Origin: Alkalihalobacillus pseudalcaliphilus
Lineage (GTDB): Bacteria > Bacillota > Bacilli > Bacillales > Bacillaceae_D
Direction: 5' to 3'
DNA length: 64,000 bases
Assembly (NCBI RefSeq): GCF_028610675.1
Contig: NZ_JAQQWS010000016.1
Coordinates: 1-64,000, forward strand
The notes below the pieces were generated by a model, which did not search any database, was not told the DNA's origin, and saw nothing but the letters and a program-made list of their open reading frames with translations. The translations under genes were made by a program, and so were the position numbers. Shown here in pieces: positions 15,574-23,979 of the stretch (positions are counted from its first letter, which is position 1; the number at the start of each line of letters is the position of its first letter).

Positions 15574-16236
15574 TTTTTATAAAAGGGTTTCTTTTATTAT
15601 AGACTGCTTGTTTATATCTAAAGTGGTTTCCGTTTTTTAATGGCTTCGATTTATTGTGTCCGTTCTTCCTCAATTCTGACTGCTTTTCTCCACCTGCTCA
15701 TTCAAATTCTTTTCTTAAACTCAGTGACACAAGGGTAAATAACAGAATATTCAGATGTAATTAAGATTCCTTAATGATATAATAGTTTTAAGCAAAATTC
15801 CTAATCGTGGAGGTTAAATAAACATAGTAGCCTCAAGTTTGAAAAATACTAACACTTTTAGTGAGAAAGGAGCTACGGAGCATCCTTCTAAAACGGATAT
15901 TTTCTTCAAACATTTAGGCCGGTTTAATTAGTAAATGGTCATGAACCAAAGGCAGTAGACGCGATTATAGAAAAGAAGAGTTAGCAATAGAAAATGAACG
16001 ATGGGTTTGTACTTAATGATAATCAGTTAATTATGTTCACTTAATTTCATGATTTATGTTAAAAGGTTAACACCTCAAAAAAATTTTACTTATTAAGTAG
16101 GTATATAGAATCACAAAAATACCTCACACTCTCAAAAAATTAGTCCATTCTTATTGTTAAGTTATCACCATGTCTTTTACATACTTTTCATTCAACACAT
16201 CTTACGAAAAAGAGTTAATATTGAAAGGAGATTACT
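15574..16236. other. AT-rich spacer with decayed coding fragments
   Basis: No intact gene. At 15804-15931 a ribosome-binding-like GTGGAGG is followed by a short frame (fragment from TTG 15839 to TAG 15931, about 30 codons, ending KTDIFFKHLGRFN), then further short in-phase pieces to about 16040, separated by stops. This pattern suggests a degraded gene, which I cannot identify. A TATAAT-like hexamer is near 15777. The last 200 bp before 16237 are plain AT-rich DNA, probably including the promoter of the next gene. Confidence 0.4.
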
Positions 16237-17304
16237 ATGGGAGAATTAAAAGAAAAATTAAAAGCACTAGCACAAAGAATTGAGCCATTACGAGAGAAGA
16301 TTACGACAGAGGAAGCTACGAAGACGAGTATTATCATGCCTTTCTTTCAAATTCTCGGATATGATATTTTTAATCCCAGTGAATTTACCCCTGAATATAT
16401 CGCTGATGTTGGAATTAAAAAAGGGGAAAAAGTTGACTTTGCCATTGTAAAAAATGATTTACCTGTAATTTTAATTGAAGCAAAATCGATAACCGAAGAA
16501 TTGCTCAAGCATGATTCACAACTCTTTCGTTATTTCGGTACAACTACAGCGAAATTCGCCATATTAACAAACGGTACTCATTATAAATTTTTCACAGATT
16601 TAGACGAACAAAATAAAATGGATAACTCCCCTTTTTTCGAATTTAATCTTCTCGATTTAAATAATAACCAAATTTCAGAACTAGAGAAATTTAAGAAAGA
16701 TAAATTCAATGTCGACAACATTTTTAGTACAGCATCTGAATTGAAATATACCAATAAAATAAAAACTCTACTCTTTGAAATGTGGGATGAACCAAGTGAT
16801 GAATTTATTACATTTATATTGAATAATATATATGATGGTCGAAAAACCAAAAATATAATTACCCAATTCACTCCCATCGTTAAACAATCATTAAATCAGT
16901 TTATAAATGAACTAGTTAACAAAAAACTAAGCGCAGCACTAAAATCAACTTCTGAAGATAAAAAAGCTAAAGCTGACGAGGAAATACAAGAAGAAGAAAT
17001 GCCTGAATTAGACAGTGGTATCGTTACAACAGAAGAAGAAATTCAAGGGTTTGGAATAGCTAAAATTATTCTATCCGAAATAGTTAATGAAGAAAGAGTA
17101 TTCTATCGAGATAACAAAAGTTATTTTAATATTCTGATAGATGATAACATTAGAAAATGGATCTGTCGTTTAGGTCTCGACTACAATAAAAAATACATTC
17201 AATTCAACGATGGTGATAAAACAACGGTTAGCATCGATAAGGTAACTGAATTAATGCTATATAAAGGAAAATTATTAGAAGTTGCCCGCTCACTCATTGA
17301 TTAA
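16237..17304 (+). CDS. Solitary HsdR_N-type (PD-(D/E)XK nuclease-like) protein
   Basis: A 355-residue protein resembling the N-terminal nuclease domain of type I restriction subunit R, without helicase motors. The nuclease core is visible: EEATKTSIIMPFFQILGYD (about 25-43), VDFAI with Asp67, and LIEAKS with Glu81 and Lys83, then FRYFGTTTAKFAILTNG. A charged linker rich in Glu/Lys (about 235-265) leads to a C-terminal domain with IDDNIRKWICRLGLDY, seen in related standalone proteins. No methylase or specificity gene is adjacent. AAAGGAG precedes the ATG by six bases. A defence or mobile-element role is likely but unproven. The gene is AT-rich compared with neighbours, suggesting transfer. Confidence 0.8.
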   Translation: MGELKEKLKALAQRIEPLREKITTEEATKTSIIMPFFQILGYDIFNPSEFTPEYIADVGIKKGEKVDFAIVKNDLPVILIEAKSITEELLKHDSQLFRYFGTTTAKFAILTNGTHYKFFTDLDEQNKMDNSPFFEFNLLDLNNNQISELEKFKKDKFNVDNIFSTASELKYTNKIKTLLFEMWDEPSDEFITFILNNIYDGRKTKNIITQFTPIVKQSLNQFINELVNKKLSAALKSTSEDKKAKADEEIQEEEMPELDSGIVTTEEEIQGFGIAKIILSEIVNEERVFYRDNKSYFNILIDDNIRKWICRLGLDYNKKYIQFNDGDKTTVSIDKVTELMLYKGKLLEVARSLID

Positions 17305-17451
17305 ACCACCAAAATCTACACCTAATAGACTCACAAACAAACCTGCTGCTTCCCTACTATTTGCTAATTCCACAATCTTTAAATATAGTAATAACTTATT
17401 GAATAAAAGGCACGAGAAATATTCGGTTTTAAACAAGTGCGTATTAAGTAA

Positions 17452-17481
17452 AAATCCCCAACCATAGACGGTTGGGGATTT
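17452..17481. terminator. Terminator-like hairpin after the nuclease-like gene
   Basis: AAATCCCCAACC (17452-17463) and GGTTGGGGATTT (17470-17481) form a perfect 12-bp stem with a 6-base loop. T-rich sequence follows mainly on the minus strand, but it may work in both directions. It closely resembles the hairpin at 18538-18566. Confidence 0.7.
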
Positions 17482-17682
17482 GCTTTATAAAGATTAACAT
17501 ATTGAGAAATATACAGATAAATTCTAAGTGCATTGAATACATCGTAATCCATTAATATCGACATTTTGGGAATTGTTATATGGATAAAAGTGCATGAAAA
17601 AGGATTGAAATTGACATTACTTGAACCAATTTGAACCAAAGTGATTGATGTTAGTTGAATACACTATTAACTTGCTTTCCAG

Positions 17683-17718
17683 AATAGGGCGTTGTTTGTT
17701 CCACAATCGCGCCCTATT
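17683..17718. repeat. Inverted repeat in the accessory island
   Basis: AATAGGGCG (17683-17691) and CGCCCTATT (17710-17718) are perfect arms, with TTGT and ACAA able to pair inside. No T-tract follows. Its role is unknown; it may mark the end of a lost mobile element. Confidence 0.6.
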
Positions 17719-17777
17719 ACGGCAAAAAATGTTGGTAACACACTTTGTCAACATTAGAACAGTTGGGAGATGATAAT

Positions 17778-17888
17778 TTGATAACTATGAAAACATCGAA
17801 ATACGAAATACATCAAGCCCAGTGGCAGGATCTGATCAGGGAACAAAGTGCGAGTGATTTATTAAAGAAGGCCAGAGAGGCCACCTAA
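17778..17888 (+). pseudogene. Short reading frame, possible fragment of an insertion-sequence accessory gene
   Basis: Thirty-six codons from TTG 17778, eight bases behind GGGAG, with an in-frame ATG at 17787. The peptide HQAQWQDLIREQSASDLL resembles the N-terminal helix of IS66-type accessory proteins, which normally run on to a helix-turn-helix; here a stop follows soon. I regard it as a remnant, but the match is from memory and weak. Confidence 0.3.
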
Positions 17889-17898
17889 CTTATTAGCA

Positions 17899-18441
17899 TT
17901 ATAATCCGAGTCTGGCACCTACTTCTGCATACTTTATATCTTTTTTTCTTTCTGCATTCCAATTATCCCCTGTTTGCCCGTCCCATATCGCTCCTGTTTC
18001 AACGAAACCGACAGACGCAAACAACTTCCGGACGACTTCGTTTACCATCCAATATGATGTAGAAACTGCATCGGCTTTTCCTTGTGGAAATGACTTTATG
18101 TAATCAATAACTTTCACCATTGCTTGTTTGCCAAATCCTTTGCCTTGATGGTTTTTATCAATCATAAAGCGATTAAGTCCATAAGTAGATTTATCTCCAT
18201 ATTTTTCACATAAAAATGAACTCTCCGCTAATTTGTAAAATGCAATATCGACATATCCGATGACTTCATCATTGTTGCATATAGCGAAGATCATAGGAGG
18301 TTTTTCGTCGTTGAGTATCTTTACATAGGCTTTAGCCAAAGAATATATGCTGGGATCCACATTTCCTTTCTGCTCATCTGTCATGCTTAACTTCAACACT
18401 GCCTCAAAATTATCGTGGGTAATCTTTCTTAATTCAATCAT
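17899..18441 (-). CDS. GNAT-family N-acetyltransferase
   Basis: A 180-residue Gcn5-related acetyltransferase, which would transfer an acetyl group from acetyl-CoA to an amine. The acetyl-CoA loop is KNHQGKGFGKQAM (about 116-128), preceded by the beta strand GLNRFMID, and a late motif NEVVRKLFASVGFVETG completes the fold. The arrangement resembles polyamine acetyltransferases of the PaiA/BltD sort, but substrate specificity cannot be read. The Shine-Dalgarno is weak (AGGGA). It lies alone inside the decayed island between gene fragments, and may be cargo of the lost element. Confidence 0.85.
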   Translation of the reverse strand: MIELRKITHDNFEAVLKLSMTDEQKGNVDPSIYSLAKAYVKILNDEKPPMIFAICNNDEVIGYVDIAFYKLAESSFLCEKYGDKSTYGLNRFMIDKNHQGKGFGKQAMVKVIDYIKSFPQGKADAVSTSYWMVNEVVRKLFASVGFVETGAIWDGQTGDNWNAERKKDIKYAEVGARLGL

Positions 18442-18537
18442 TTTTCTTCCCTACTTTCTAACATGAAAATTTAAGGCCATTAACGTTACTTACACAGGAG
18501 TACCGTGTACCAAATAAATCTAAATAAAGTATACACG

Positions 18538-18566
18538 AAATCCCCACCTAATAGCAGGTGGGGATT
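18538..18566. repeat. Hairpin similar to that at 17452
   Basis: AAATCCCCACCT and AGGTGGGGATT form an 11-bp stem with a 6-base loop, followed by ATTATTTT on the plus strand. It may be a plus-strand terminator. The core AAATCCCCA...TGGGGATT is shared with the hairpin at 17452-17481. In 18567-18773 nothing else was recognised. Confidence 0.65.
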
Positions 18567-18773
18567 ATTTTACGCTTACCAACGATGTACAACCCCCCTT
18601 ATTCGGAATAGCACCCGTTGTTAGCGTCATAACGTCATTATGGAACTTACATAGATGTTTAGTGGGGTAAGTAGCAAAGCCATCGAGTGAATCGTATATG
18701 TTGTGGGGAAGCCCAATGAATTGAGGTTCGTTCAAAGCGTAATTTGCTTTCTATGTACCCTTTACGGGATTAA

Positions 18774-18973
18774 ACATTAAAAAGAACAACCTTTCACGGA
18801 CTAAGAGATACCCCGCATCATTCTTATTTGCCCAGAATATAGATTTTGCTTATGTATCAAAACGGTTAGGACACATAAATATTCAAACCACACAAAAATA
18901 CTATCTAGAATTAATGCCAGAAAAAAAGCATCAGCAAGATGCCGATGCTTTAAATCTGTTAAGTTCTTTGTGA
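18774..18973 (+). pseudogene. C-terminal remnant of a tyrosine recombinase/integrase
   Basis: Translation gives FHGLR (catalytic Arg box), then, after a one-base shift near 18806, ASFLFAQNIDFAYVSKRLGH, the conserved His motif, and then TTQKYYLELMP with the catalytic Tyr, ending at TGA 18971-18973. A stop lies at 18771-18773 and no catalytic domain is found further left, so only about the last 65 codons remain, broken by a frameshift. The family is that of phage and ICE integrases that use the 3' ends of genes; the remnant abuts the 3' end of rpsI. Its tail contains a minus-strand hairpin with a T-tract (18921-18952). Confidence 0.85.
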
Positions 18974-19003
18974 GGTTCAAGCTGATTTGCGCCAAAATGA
19001 ACC

Positions 19004-19039
19004 AAAAAACCCTCCTCGCTCCACAAGAGCAAAGAGGGT
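19004..19039 (-). terminator. Terminator of the rplM-rpsI operon
   Basis: On the minus strand ACCCTC-TTT-GCTC and GAGC-GAG-GAGGGT pair around a short loop, followed by TTTTTGG. It lies 20-60 bases past the rpsI stop codon. Confidence 0.85.
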
Positions 19040-19061
19040 AAACATTGATATACCAAGTATA

Positions 19062-19454
19062 TTAACGTTTTGAGAACTGAGGTGCACGACGTGCTGCTTT
19101 AAGACCGTATTTTTTACGTTCTTTCATACGTGCATCACGAGTTAAGAATCCAGCCGTCTTTAATGAAGGACGGTTGTCTGGGTCAACTGTTAATAGAGCA
19201 CGTGCAACACCGTGACGGATAGCACCAGCTTGACCAGTGTAACCTCCACCGTTAACGTTTACGTGAACGTCATATTGACCTTCAACGCCAGTTTCTACTA
19301 AAGGTTGCTTAACGATAAGCTTTAATGTTTCAAGGTTAAAATATTCATCCATTTCGCGGCCGTTGATAACAACGCGGCCATCACCAGGTAATAGGCGTAC
19401 ACGAGCAACAGAGTGCTTACGACGACCAGTACCGTAATATTGTACTTGTGCCAA
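19062..19454 (-). CDS. rpsI: 30S ribosomal protein S9
   Basis: A 130-residue uS9 protein. The conserved start YYGTGRRKHSVARVRL and the C-terminal tail ending in APQFSKR, which touches P-site tRNA, are intact. It is translated 20 bases after rplM in the same operon and is followed by a terminator. Its 3' end borders an integrase remnant; gene 3' ends of this kind serve as integration sites for mobile elements. Confidence 0.98.
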   Translation of the reverse strand: MAQVQYYGTGRRKHSVARVRLLPGDGRVVINGREMDEYFNLETLKLIVKQPLVETGVEGQYDVHVNVNGGGYTGQAGAIRHGVARALLTVDPDNRPSLKTAGFLTRDARMKERKKYGLKAARRAPQFSKR

Positions 19455-19474
19455 AATAATACCCTCCCTATCTA

Positions 19475-19912
19475 TTAACCACGAAGTTCGTAAGCTTCTG
19501 GTTTTTGAGCTTGATGTTTGTGTTCGCTACCAGCATATACATGTAGTTTCATGCCTTGCTTACGACCTAACGTGTTCTTTGGTAGCATTCCTTTGATTGC
19601 AAGTTCTAACATACGCTCAGGCTTGTTAGCACGCATGTCTCCTGCCGTTGTTTGTTTTAAACCACCTGGGTGATTAGAGTGACGGTAGTAAATTTTGTCT
19701 TGTAATTTATTACCTGTTAACTCAATTTTCTCTGCATTGATGATAATAACGAAATCACCAGTGTCTACATGTGGCGTGAATGTTGGTTTGTGCTTACCAC
19801 GAAGGATTGAAGCAACCTCAGATGCTAAACGACCAAGAGTTTGGCCAGCTGCATCAACAACATACCACTTACGATCAACTTCATTTGGCTTTGCCATATA
19901 TGTTGTACGCAT
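19475..19912 (-). CDS. rplM: 50S ribosomal protein L13
   Basis: A 145-residue uL13 with the family motifs KWYVVDAAGQTLGRLAS, GDFVIIINAEKI and KMLE-like RMLELAIKGMLPKN. The start MRTTYMAK matches the Bacillus length; AGGAGG precedes it. It heads a two-gene operon with rpsI behind a strong promoter and a structured leader that may mediate L13 autoregulation. Confidence 0.98.
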   Translation of the reverse strand: MRTTYMAKPNEVDRKWYVVDAAGQTLGRLASEVASILRGKHKPTFTPHVDTGDFVIIINAEKIELTGNKLQDKIYYRHSNHPGGLKQTTAGDMRANKPERMLELAIKGMLPKNTLGRKQGMKLHVYAGSEHKHQAQKPEAYELRG

Positions 19913-20021
19913 GAATTATACCTCCTAAAAACGCTCGCGTTCATTTTTCATTTTATTTTACTTACACCATTGTCTATTGTAACATTCCGTAACCCGGGGC
20001 TAGTGGGTTTTAGAATTACCA
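19913..20021 (-). promoter_or_regulatory. Leader of rplM, probable L13 leader element
   Basis: About 110 bases between the promoter and rplM. AACCC and GGGTT can pair around CACTAGCCCC, with a possible outer helix. Firmicutes have a known L13 leader RNA in this position. The fold was judged by eye only. Confidence 0.5.
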
Positions 20022-20027
20022 TCTAAC

Positions 20028-20056
20028 ATCATATAATATCTAGAACCCAATGTCAA
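20028..20056 (-). promoter_or_regulatory. Sigma-A promoter of rplM-rpsI
   Basis: TTGACA (20051-20056), 17 bp, TATGAT (20028-20033): a strong promoter, after the truA terminator. Confidence 0.85.
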
Positions 20057-20111
20057 CAACTTGTTACACGCGGGTTCGTTGTTTTTAACTGTTAATTTCT
20101 TCATTTTCAAA

Positions 20112-20141
20112 ATAAAACTTCAAGCCGTACAAAAAACGGCT
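20112..20141 (-). terminator. Terminator of truA and the upstream operon
   Basis: AGCCGT and ACGGCT form the core stem (20123-20141), followed on the minus strand by TTGAAGTTTTATTTT. It ends the large ribosomal-protein/ecf/truA transcription unit. Confidence 0.75.
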
Positions 20142-20143
20142 GT

Positions 20144-20902
20144 TCATCCCTTAAAAATGGCTGGTTCATAGTTGACTCGATACAAATACAGACCATGACC
20201 AGGTGCTGTCTTACCGGCCTTTGTGCGGTCCATCCCGTCGATGATTTCTTTCAGTTCTTTAGGCTCTCTTTTGCCTTGTCCAACCTCGACTAACGTACCT
20301 ACGATAATTCGAACCATATTGTATAAAAAACCGTTTCCTTCTACCTTAAATAGCAGTTCATCACCTACGTGAACGAACTCCACCATCGTTACGGTCCTCA
20401 CCTTATCGACAACACTCGTATTAGAAGCACAAAAGGCACTAAAGTCATGCTCTCCTACGATGTGTAGAGCCGCTTCCTTCATAGCGGCGATATTTAGGTC
20501 TGTAGGGATATGATACGTATACTTTCTTCTAAATACATCGCCCTCAGCCCCTAAGAGCATACGATAATGATATTGCTTGGACACAGCTGAATAACGAGCA
20601 TGGAAATCAGTCGCGACCTCTGTGGCCTTTCTCACTCGAACATCAGCTGGTAATAAGGCATTTAATGCTTTTTTCCAACGTTCATCGGTTAGCTGTAAGC
20701 TCGAATCAAAGTGAAAGACCTGACCGATTGCATGGACTCCTGCATCGGTCCGACCCGATGAATGCACGCGTTGCTCAAAACCCTTATGAATTTTTTTTAA
20801 AGCTGTTTCGAGCTCTAGTTGCACAGTCCTTTTTCCTGGCTGTACTTGATAGCCAGCAAAACCAGTCCCGTCATAAGATATCTCACATGCCCATTTCTTC
20901 AT
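20144..20902 (-). CDS. truA: tRNA pseudouridine synthase A (positions 38-40)
   Basis: A 252-residue TruA converting uridines 38, 39 and 40 of tRNA anticodon arms into pseudouridine. The catalytic Asp53 lies in GRTDAGVHAIGQ. FLYNMVRIIVGTL and ARYSAVSKQYHYR are further family motifs. It follows ecfT by 12 bases and is the last gene of the long operon, as in B. subtilis. Confidence 0.97.
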   Translation of the reverse strand: MKKWACEISYDGTGFAGYQVQPGKRTVQLELETALKKIHKGFEQRVHSSGRTDAGVHAIGQVFHFDSSLQLTDERWKKALNALLPADVRVRKATEVATDFHARYSAVSKQYHYRMLLGAEGDVFRRKYTYHIPTDLNIAAMKEAALHIVGEHDFSAFCASNTSVVDKVRTVTMVEFVHVGDELLFKVEGNGFLYNMVRIIVGTLVEVGQGKREPKELKEIIDGMDRTKAGKTAPGHGLYLYRVNYEPAIFKG

Positions 20903-20914
20903 TTCACTCTCTCC

Positions 20915-21715
20915 TTACAGACTCCTCAATACAATCATAACGACACCTAAAGTTAGACAACTGAATACGGCGATCGTATCCATAAGCCCCCACTGAAGCT
21001 TTCTCAGCCTCGTCCGTCCCTCGCCACCTTGATACCCTCTCGCTTCCATAGCTAAGGCAAGCTCCTCGGCCCTTTTAAAAGCACTCATAAATAAAGGAAT
21101 TAATAAGGGCAACAAGGCTTTCATTCGGTCTCTCCAAGGTCCTGAACTAAAGTCAACACCACGGGCCATTTGAGCTTTTAAAATCTTTTCTGTTTCTTGT
21201 AAAAAAGTAGGGATGAATCGTAAGGCAATTGAGACCATGAGGGCGAACTCATGCGTCGGCACTTTTAACTTTTTCAAAGGCTTTAATAGGCTCTCTAAGC
21301 CATTAGTCAAATCAACTGGGCTTGTTGTTAACGTCACCAGAGAAGTAATCGCAATAATCGAGATTAAGCGCATCGATAGAAATACACCTTGATTAAATCC
21401 TTGTTCATGAATCGAAATTGGACCAAGCTGGACCCATACCTGTCCTCCCTTTGTCATAAAAAGATGTAAAAGGAAGGTAAAAACGACCAAAATAAAAATC
21501 GGCCGCATCCCTTTATACAGAAAATAAAAGGGTACTTGCGATAACCACATTATAAAAATCGTGACAACAACAAATAATAAAAGCGCATACCAATTCGATG
21601 CGATAAAAACGATCAACATCAGCATAAACGCTGCGACCATTTTCGAGCGAGGGTCAAGCTGGTGTAACGACGATTGCCCTGGCACGTATTGGCCAATAAT
21701 CACATTCTGAAACAT
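20915..21715 (-). CDS. ecfT: ECF transporter transmembrane coupling protein EcfT
   Basis: A 266-residue membrane protein with about five to six helices in the N-terminal and middle part. The two Ala-Arg-Gly coupling motifs that dock onto the ATPases are present as AQMARGVDF and AMEARGYQGG in long cytoplasmic helices. It scaffolds the vitamin transporter modules of the energy-coupling factor family; the S-components lie elsewhere. Its start ATG overlaps the ecfA2 stop codon as TAATG. Confidence 0.96.
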   Translation of the reverse strand: MFQNVIIGQYVPGQSSLHQLDPRSKMVAAFMLMLIVFIASNWYALLLFVVVTIFIMWLSQVPFYFLYKGMRPIFILVVFTFLLHLFMTKGGQVWVQLGPISIHEQGFNQGVFLSMRLISIIAITSLVTLTTSPVDLTNGLESLLKPLKKLKVPTHEFALMVSIALRFIPTFLQETEKILKAQMARGVDFSSGPWRDRMKALLPLLIPLFMSAFKRAEELALAMEARGYQGGEGRTRLRKLQWGLMDTIAVFSCLTLGVVMIVLRSL

Positions 21716-22584
21716 TAGCTTTTCTCCCTTTTTCGAAGATGGTTGCTTATATAGGTAGCCAGACCGTCGATGTCAAAATACAACTCTTTCTCTTGTAGCT
21801 GAAATCTTTTATTAAAGGCTCTTAAAAAGGCGAGTTCATCAGGTTCTGCTAAGCCAAATCCTTCTAGCAATTCCTTTTTGGAAAAAACTTCTTCCTTTGT
21901 ACCACTTAGTTTTATTGAGCCTTGATCCATCACAATAAGGTAATCTGCATATTCCGCCGCAACCTCCATTTGATGTGTGACCAAAATCGTCGTTGTGCCG
22001 AAGGATTGATGATACTGATAAAAGAGTTCTAGCATCTCTTTTTGGCCGAGTGGATCTAGCCCTGCTGTTGGTTCATCAAGGACAAGTACTTCTGGTTTGC
22101 TAATTAATACAGATGCGATGGCAACACGACGCATTTGACCACCACTTAGCTGAAAGGGCGATGTCTGTAACATATCCGTGGTTAGACCTACTCTTGGCAG
22201 TAGCTCCTCTAATCTCCTTTTGATTTCAGCCTCTTCCACGCCAAAATTACGAGGGCCAAACATGATATCCTTTTCTACCGTTTCTTCAAATAGCTGATGC
22301 TCGGGATATTGAAAAACAAGTCCAACCTTCTCCCTTAGCTCTCGCATCGATGGATACTTTTTCCCTGCTTCTAATACATAGGGTCCAATCTGAATCTTCC
22401 CTTTGGAAGGTTTGAGTAATCCGTTTAAATGTTGGATAAGAGTCGATTTCCCAGAACCCGTATGACCGATTATTGCCGTGAAACGACCCTTCGGAATATG
22501 TATCGTCACATTTTCTAGAGCCTTTTTTTCAAAAGGAGTCTTAGTCATATACGTATGTTCTACGTCTGTGAATGTAATGTCCAT
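21715..22584 (-). CDS. ecfA2: ECF transporter ATPase EcfA2
   Basis: A 289-residue ATPase: Walker A GHTGSGKST, Q-loop VFQYPEHQLF, signature LSGGQMRR, Walker B LVLDEPTAGLD and switch His in LVTHQME. With EcfA1 it forms the heterodimeric motor that drives uptake of vitamins bound by interchangeable S-components. Its first codons overlap the end of ecfA1 by 25 bases. The C-terminal extension is typical of cobalt/ECF ATPases. Confidence 0.96.
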   Translation of the reverse strand: MDITFTDVEHTYMTKTPFEKKALENVTIHIPKGRFTAIIGHTGSGKSTLIQHLNGLLKPSKGKIQIGPYVLEAGKKYPSMRELREKVGLVFQYPEHQLFEETVEKDIMFGPRNFGVEEAEIKRRLEELLPRVGLTTDMLQTSPFQLSGGQMRRVAIASVLISKPEVLVLDEPTAGLDPLGQKEMLELFYQYHQSFGTTTILVTHQMEVAAEYADYLIVMDQGSIKLSGTKEEVFSKKELLEGFGLAEPDELAFLRAFNKRFQLQEKELYFDIDGLATYISNHLRKREKS

Positions 22585-23396
22585 AGCTCCTCCAATACAT
22601 CATCCTCTGACTCATGCGTAGCTGATAATGGAATACCTTGCTCAATTAGCTTCTTTTGAACAGCAAGTACAAAAGGGATTTGCAAACCGGCTCGTTGCAG
22701 TAAGTCCTGATTATTAAAGATATCGATAGGTTTGTTATCTGCAATTATCTGACCTCTCTCAAGTACAAGTAAACGATCAGCCTGCCAAGCTTCCTCCATA
22801 TCATGAGTAATCGAAATAATCGTGATTCCACGAGATTTTAATAGCTCCATAATCTTTCTTACTTCTTTACGACCGCTCGGGTCTAACATCGAGGTAGACT
22901 CATCAAAAACCAGCACATCTGGCTCAAGTACGAGTACCCCACAAATAGCTACTCTTTGTTTTTGACCTCCAGAAAGACGATGAGGCTCGCGGTCTAACAA
23001 GTCTTTAATCCCAATCAGTTCAGCATAAAAATCAATTTGCTTAAGCATCTCTTCACGTTGTACCCCCTGATTTTCTAAACCAAAGGCGATATCGTCACGT
23101 ACATTCGTTGCAACAAATTGATGCTCTGGATTCTGAAAGACCATTCCAACCCTTAAACGGATCTCTCTTAAGTTACTCTCTTTGTTTGTAGGAAGGCTTC
23201 TAACATAGACGGTTCCACTTGAAGGTTGCACTAAGCCGTTCATTAACTTACCGATCGTTGACTTACCCGATCCATTTCGACCGACTATACTGAGCCATTG
23301 GCTTTTCGGTACAGAGAATTGAATATCACTTACTGCTTCTACATCACTTTCTAGATAACGATATGTGACGTTTTCAAATATGATTAGTTCATCCAC
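22560..23396 (-). CDS. ecfA1: ECF transporter ATPase EcfA1
   Basis: A 278-residue ATPase with Walker A GRNGSGKST, Q-loop VFQNPEHQFV, signature LSGGQKQR and Walker B LVFDESTSMLDP, where Ser replaces the more usual Pro after Glu, as is common in EcfA1. The switch His is in SITHDMEEA. It begins the ecfA1-ecfA2-ecfT-truA group, about 130 bp after rplQ. Confidence 0.96.
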   Translation of the reverse strand: MDELIIFENVTYRYLESDVEAVSDIQFSVPKSQWLSIVGRNGSGKSTIGKLMNGLVQPSSGTVYVRSLPTNKESNLREIRLRVGMVFQNPEHQFVATNVRDDIAFGLENQGVQREEMLKQIDFYAELIGIKDLLDREPHRLSGGQKQRVAICGVLVLEPDVLVFDESTSMLDPSGRKEVRKIMELLKSRGITIISITHDMEEAWQADRLLVLERGQIIADNKPIDIFNNQDLLQRAGLQIPFVLAVQKKLIEQGIPLSATHESEDDVLEELWTLHSQT

Positions 23397-23528
23397 AAGT
23401 TATTTCCTCCTACCTTACTCTCCTCTACTCTGAAAGCAAAAAAGGGCTCCACAGTAAAAGAGGCATAAGTCTCCATTCTGTCGTGCCCTAATCTATACAA
23501 TCAGAGAGAGCCGTCTAACGTAACAACG

Positions 23529-23891
23529 TTAAACAAGCTCAATAATTACCATTGGAGCACCGTCTCCGCGACGAGGTCCAATTTTTAAAATACGAGTGTA
23601 TCCACCTTGACGCTCTTCATAACGCGTAGCGATATCAGAGAAAAGCTTCTGGATAGCGTCTTGGTTAGACTCTTCATCTGCCACTTCGCGACGGATGAAT
23701 GCTGCCGCTTGACGACGAGCGTGTAAGTCACCACGTTTTCCAAGAGTGATCATTTTCTCAACGATTGAACGAAGCTCTTTCGCTTTCGCTTCAGTCGTTT
23801 CGATACGCTCATTAATGATAAGGTCTGTAGCTAAATCACGGAAAAGTGCTTTACGCTGTGAACTCGTACGACCTAATTTTGCGTATGCCAT
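23529..23891 (-). CDS. rplQ: 50S ribosomal protein L17
   Basis: A 120-residue bL17 with the conserved start YAKLGRTSSQRKALFRDL and the ending RRGDGAPMVIIELV. It lies 88 bp after rpoA in the alpha operon, as in Bacillus. Confidence 0.98.
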   Translation of the reverse strand: MAYAKLGRTSSQRKALFRDLATDLIINERIETTEAKAKELRSIVEKMITLGKRGDLHARRQAAAFIRREVADEESNQDAIQKLFSDIATRYEERQGGYTRILKIGPRRGDGAPMVIIELV

Positions 23892-23979
23892 AGTTCGTTT
23901 TCCCTCCCTTTATCAATACTTTTCCCTAAGTAAGGGCAAGTATAAAACATTCATGATGTAAACTCTAAGCTTCCTACAA

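Larger units (their letters stand above)
17305..17777. other. Spacer after the nuclease-like gene, no gene recognised
   Basis: AT-rich DNA holding the terminator-like hairpin at 17452, an 18-bp near match (17493-17510, 15 of 18) to the rpsI 3' end, and an inverted repeat at 17683. No convincing reading frame is present. Confidence 0.5.
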
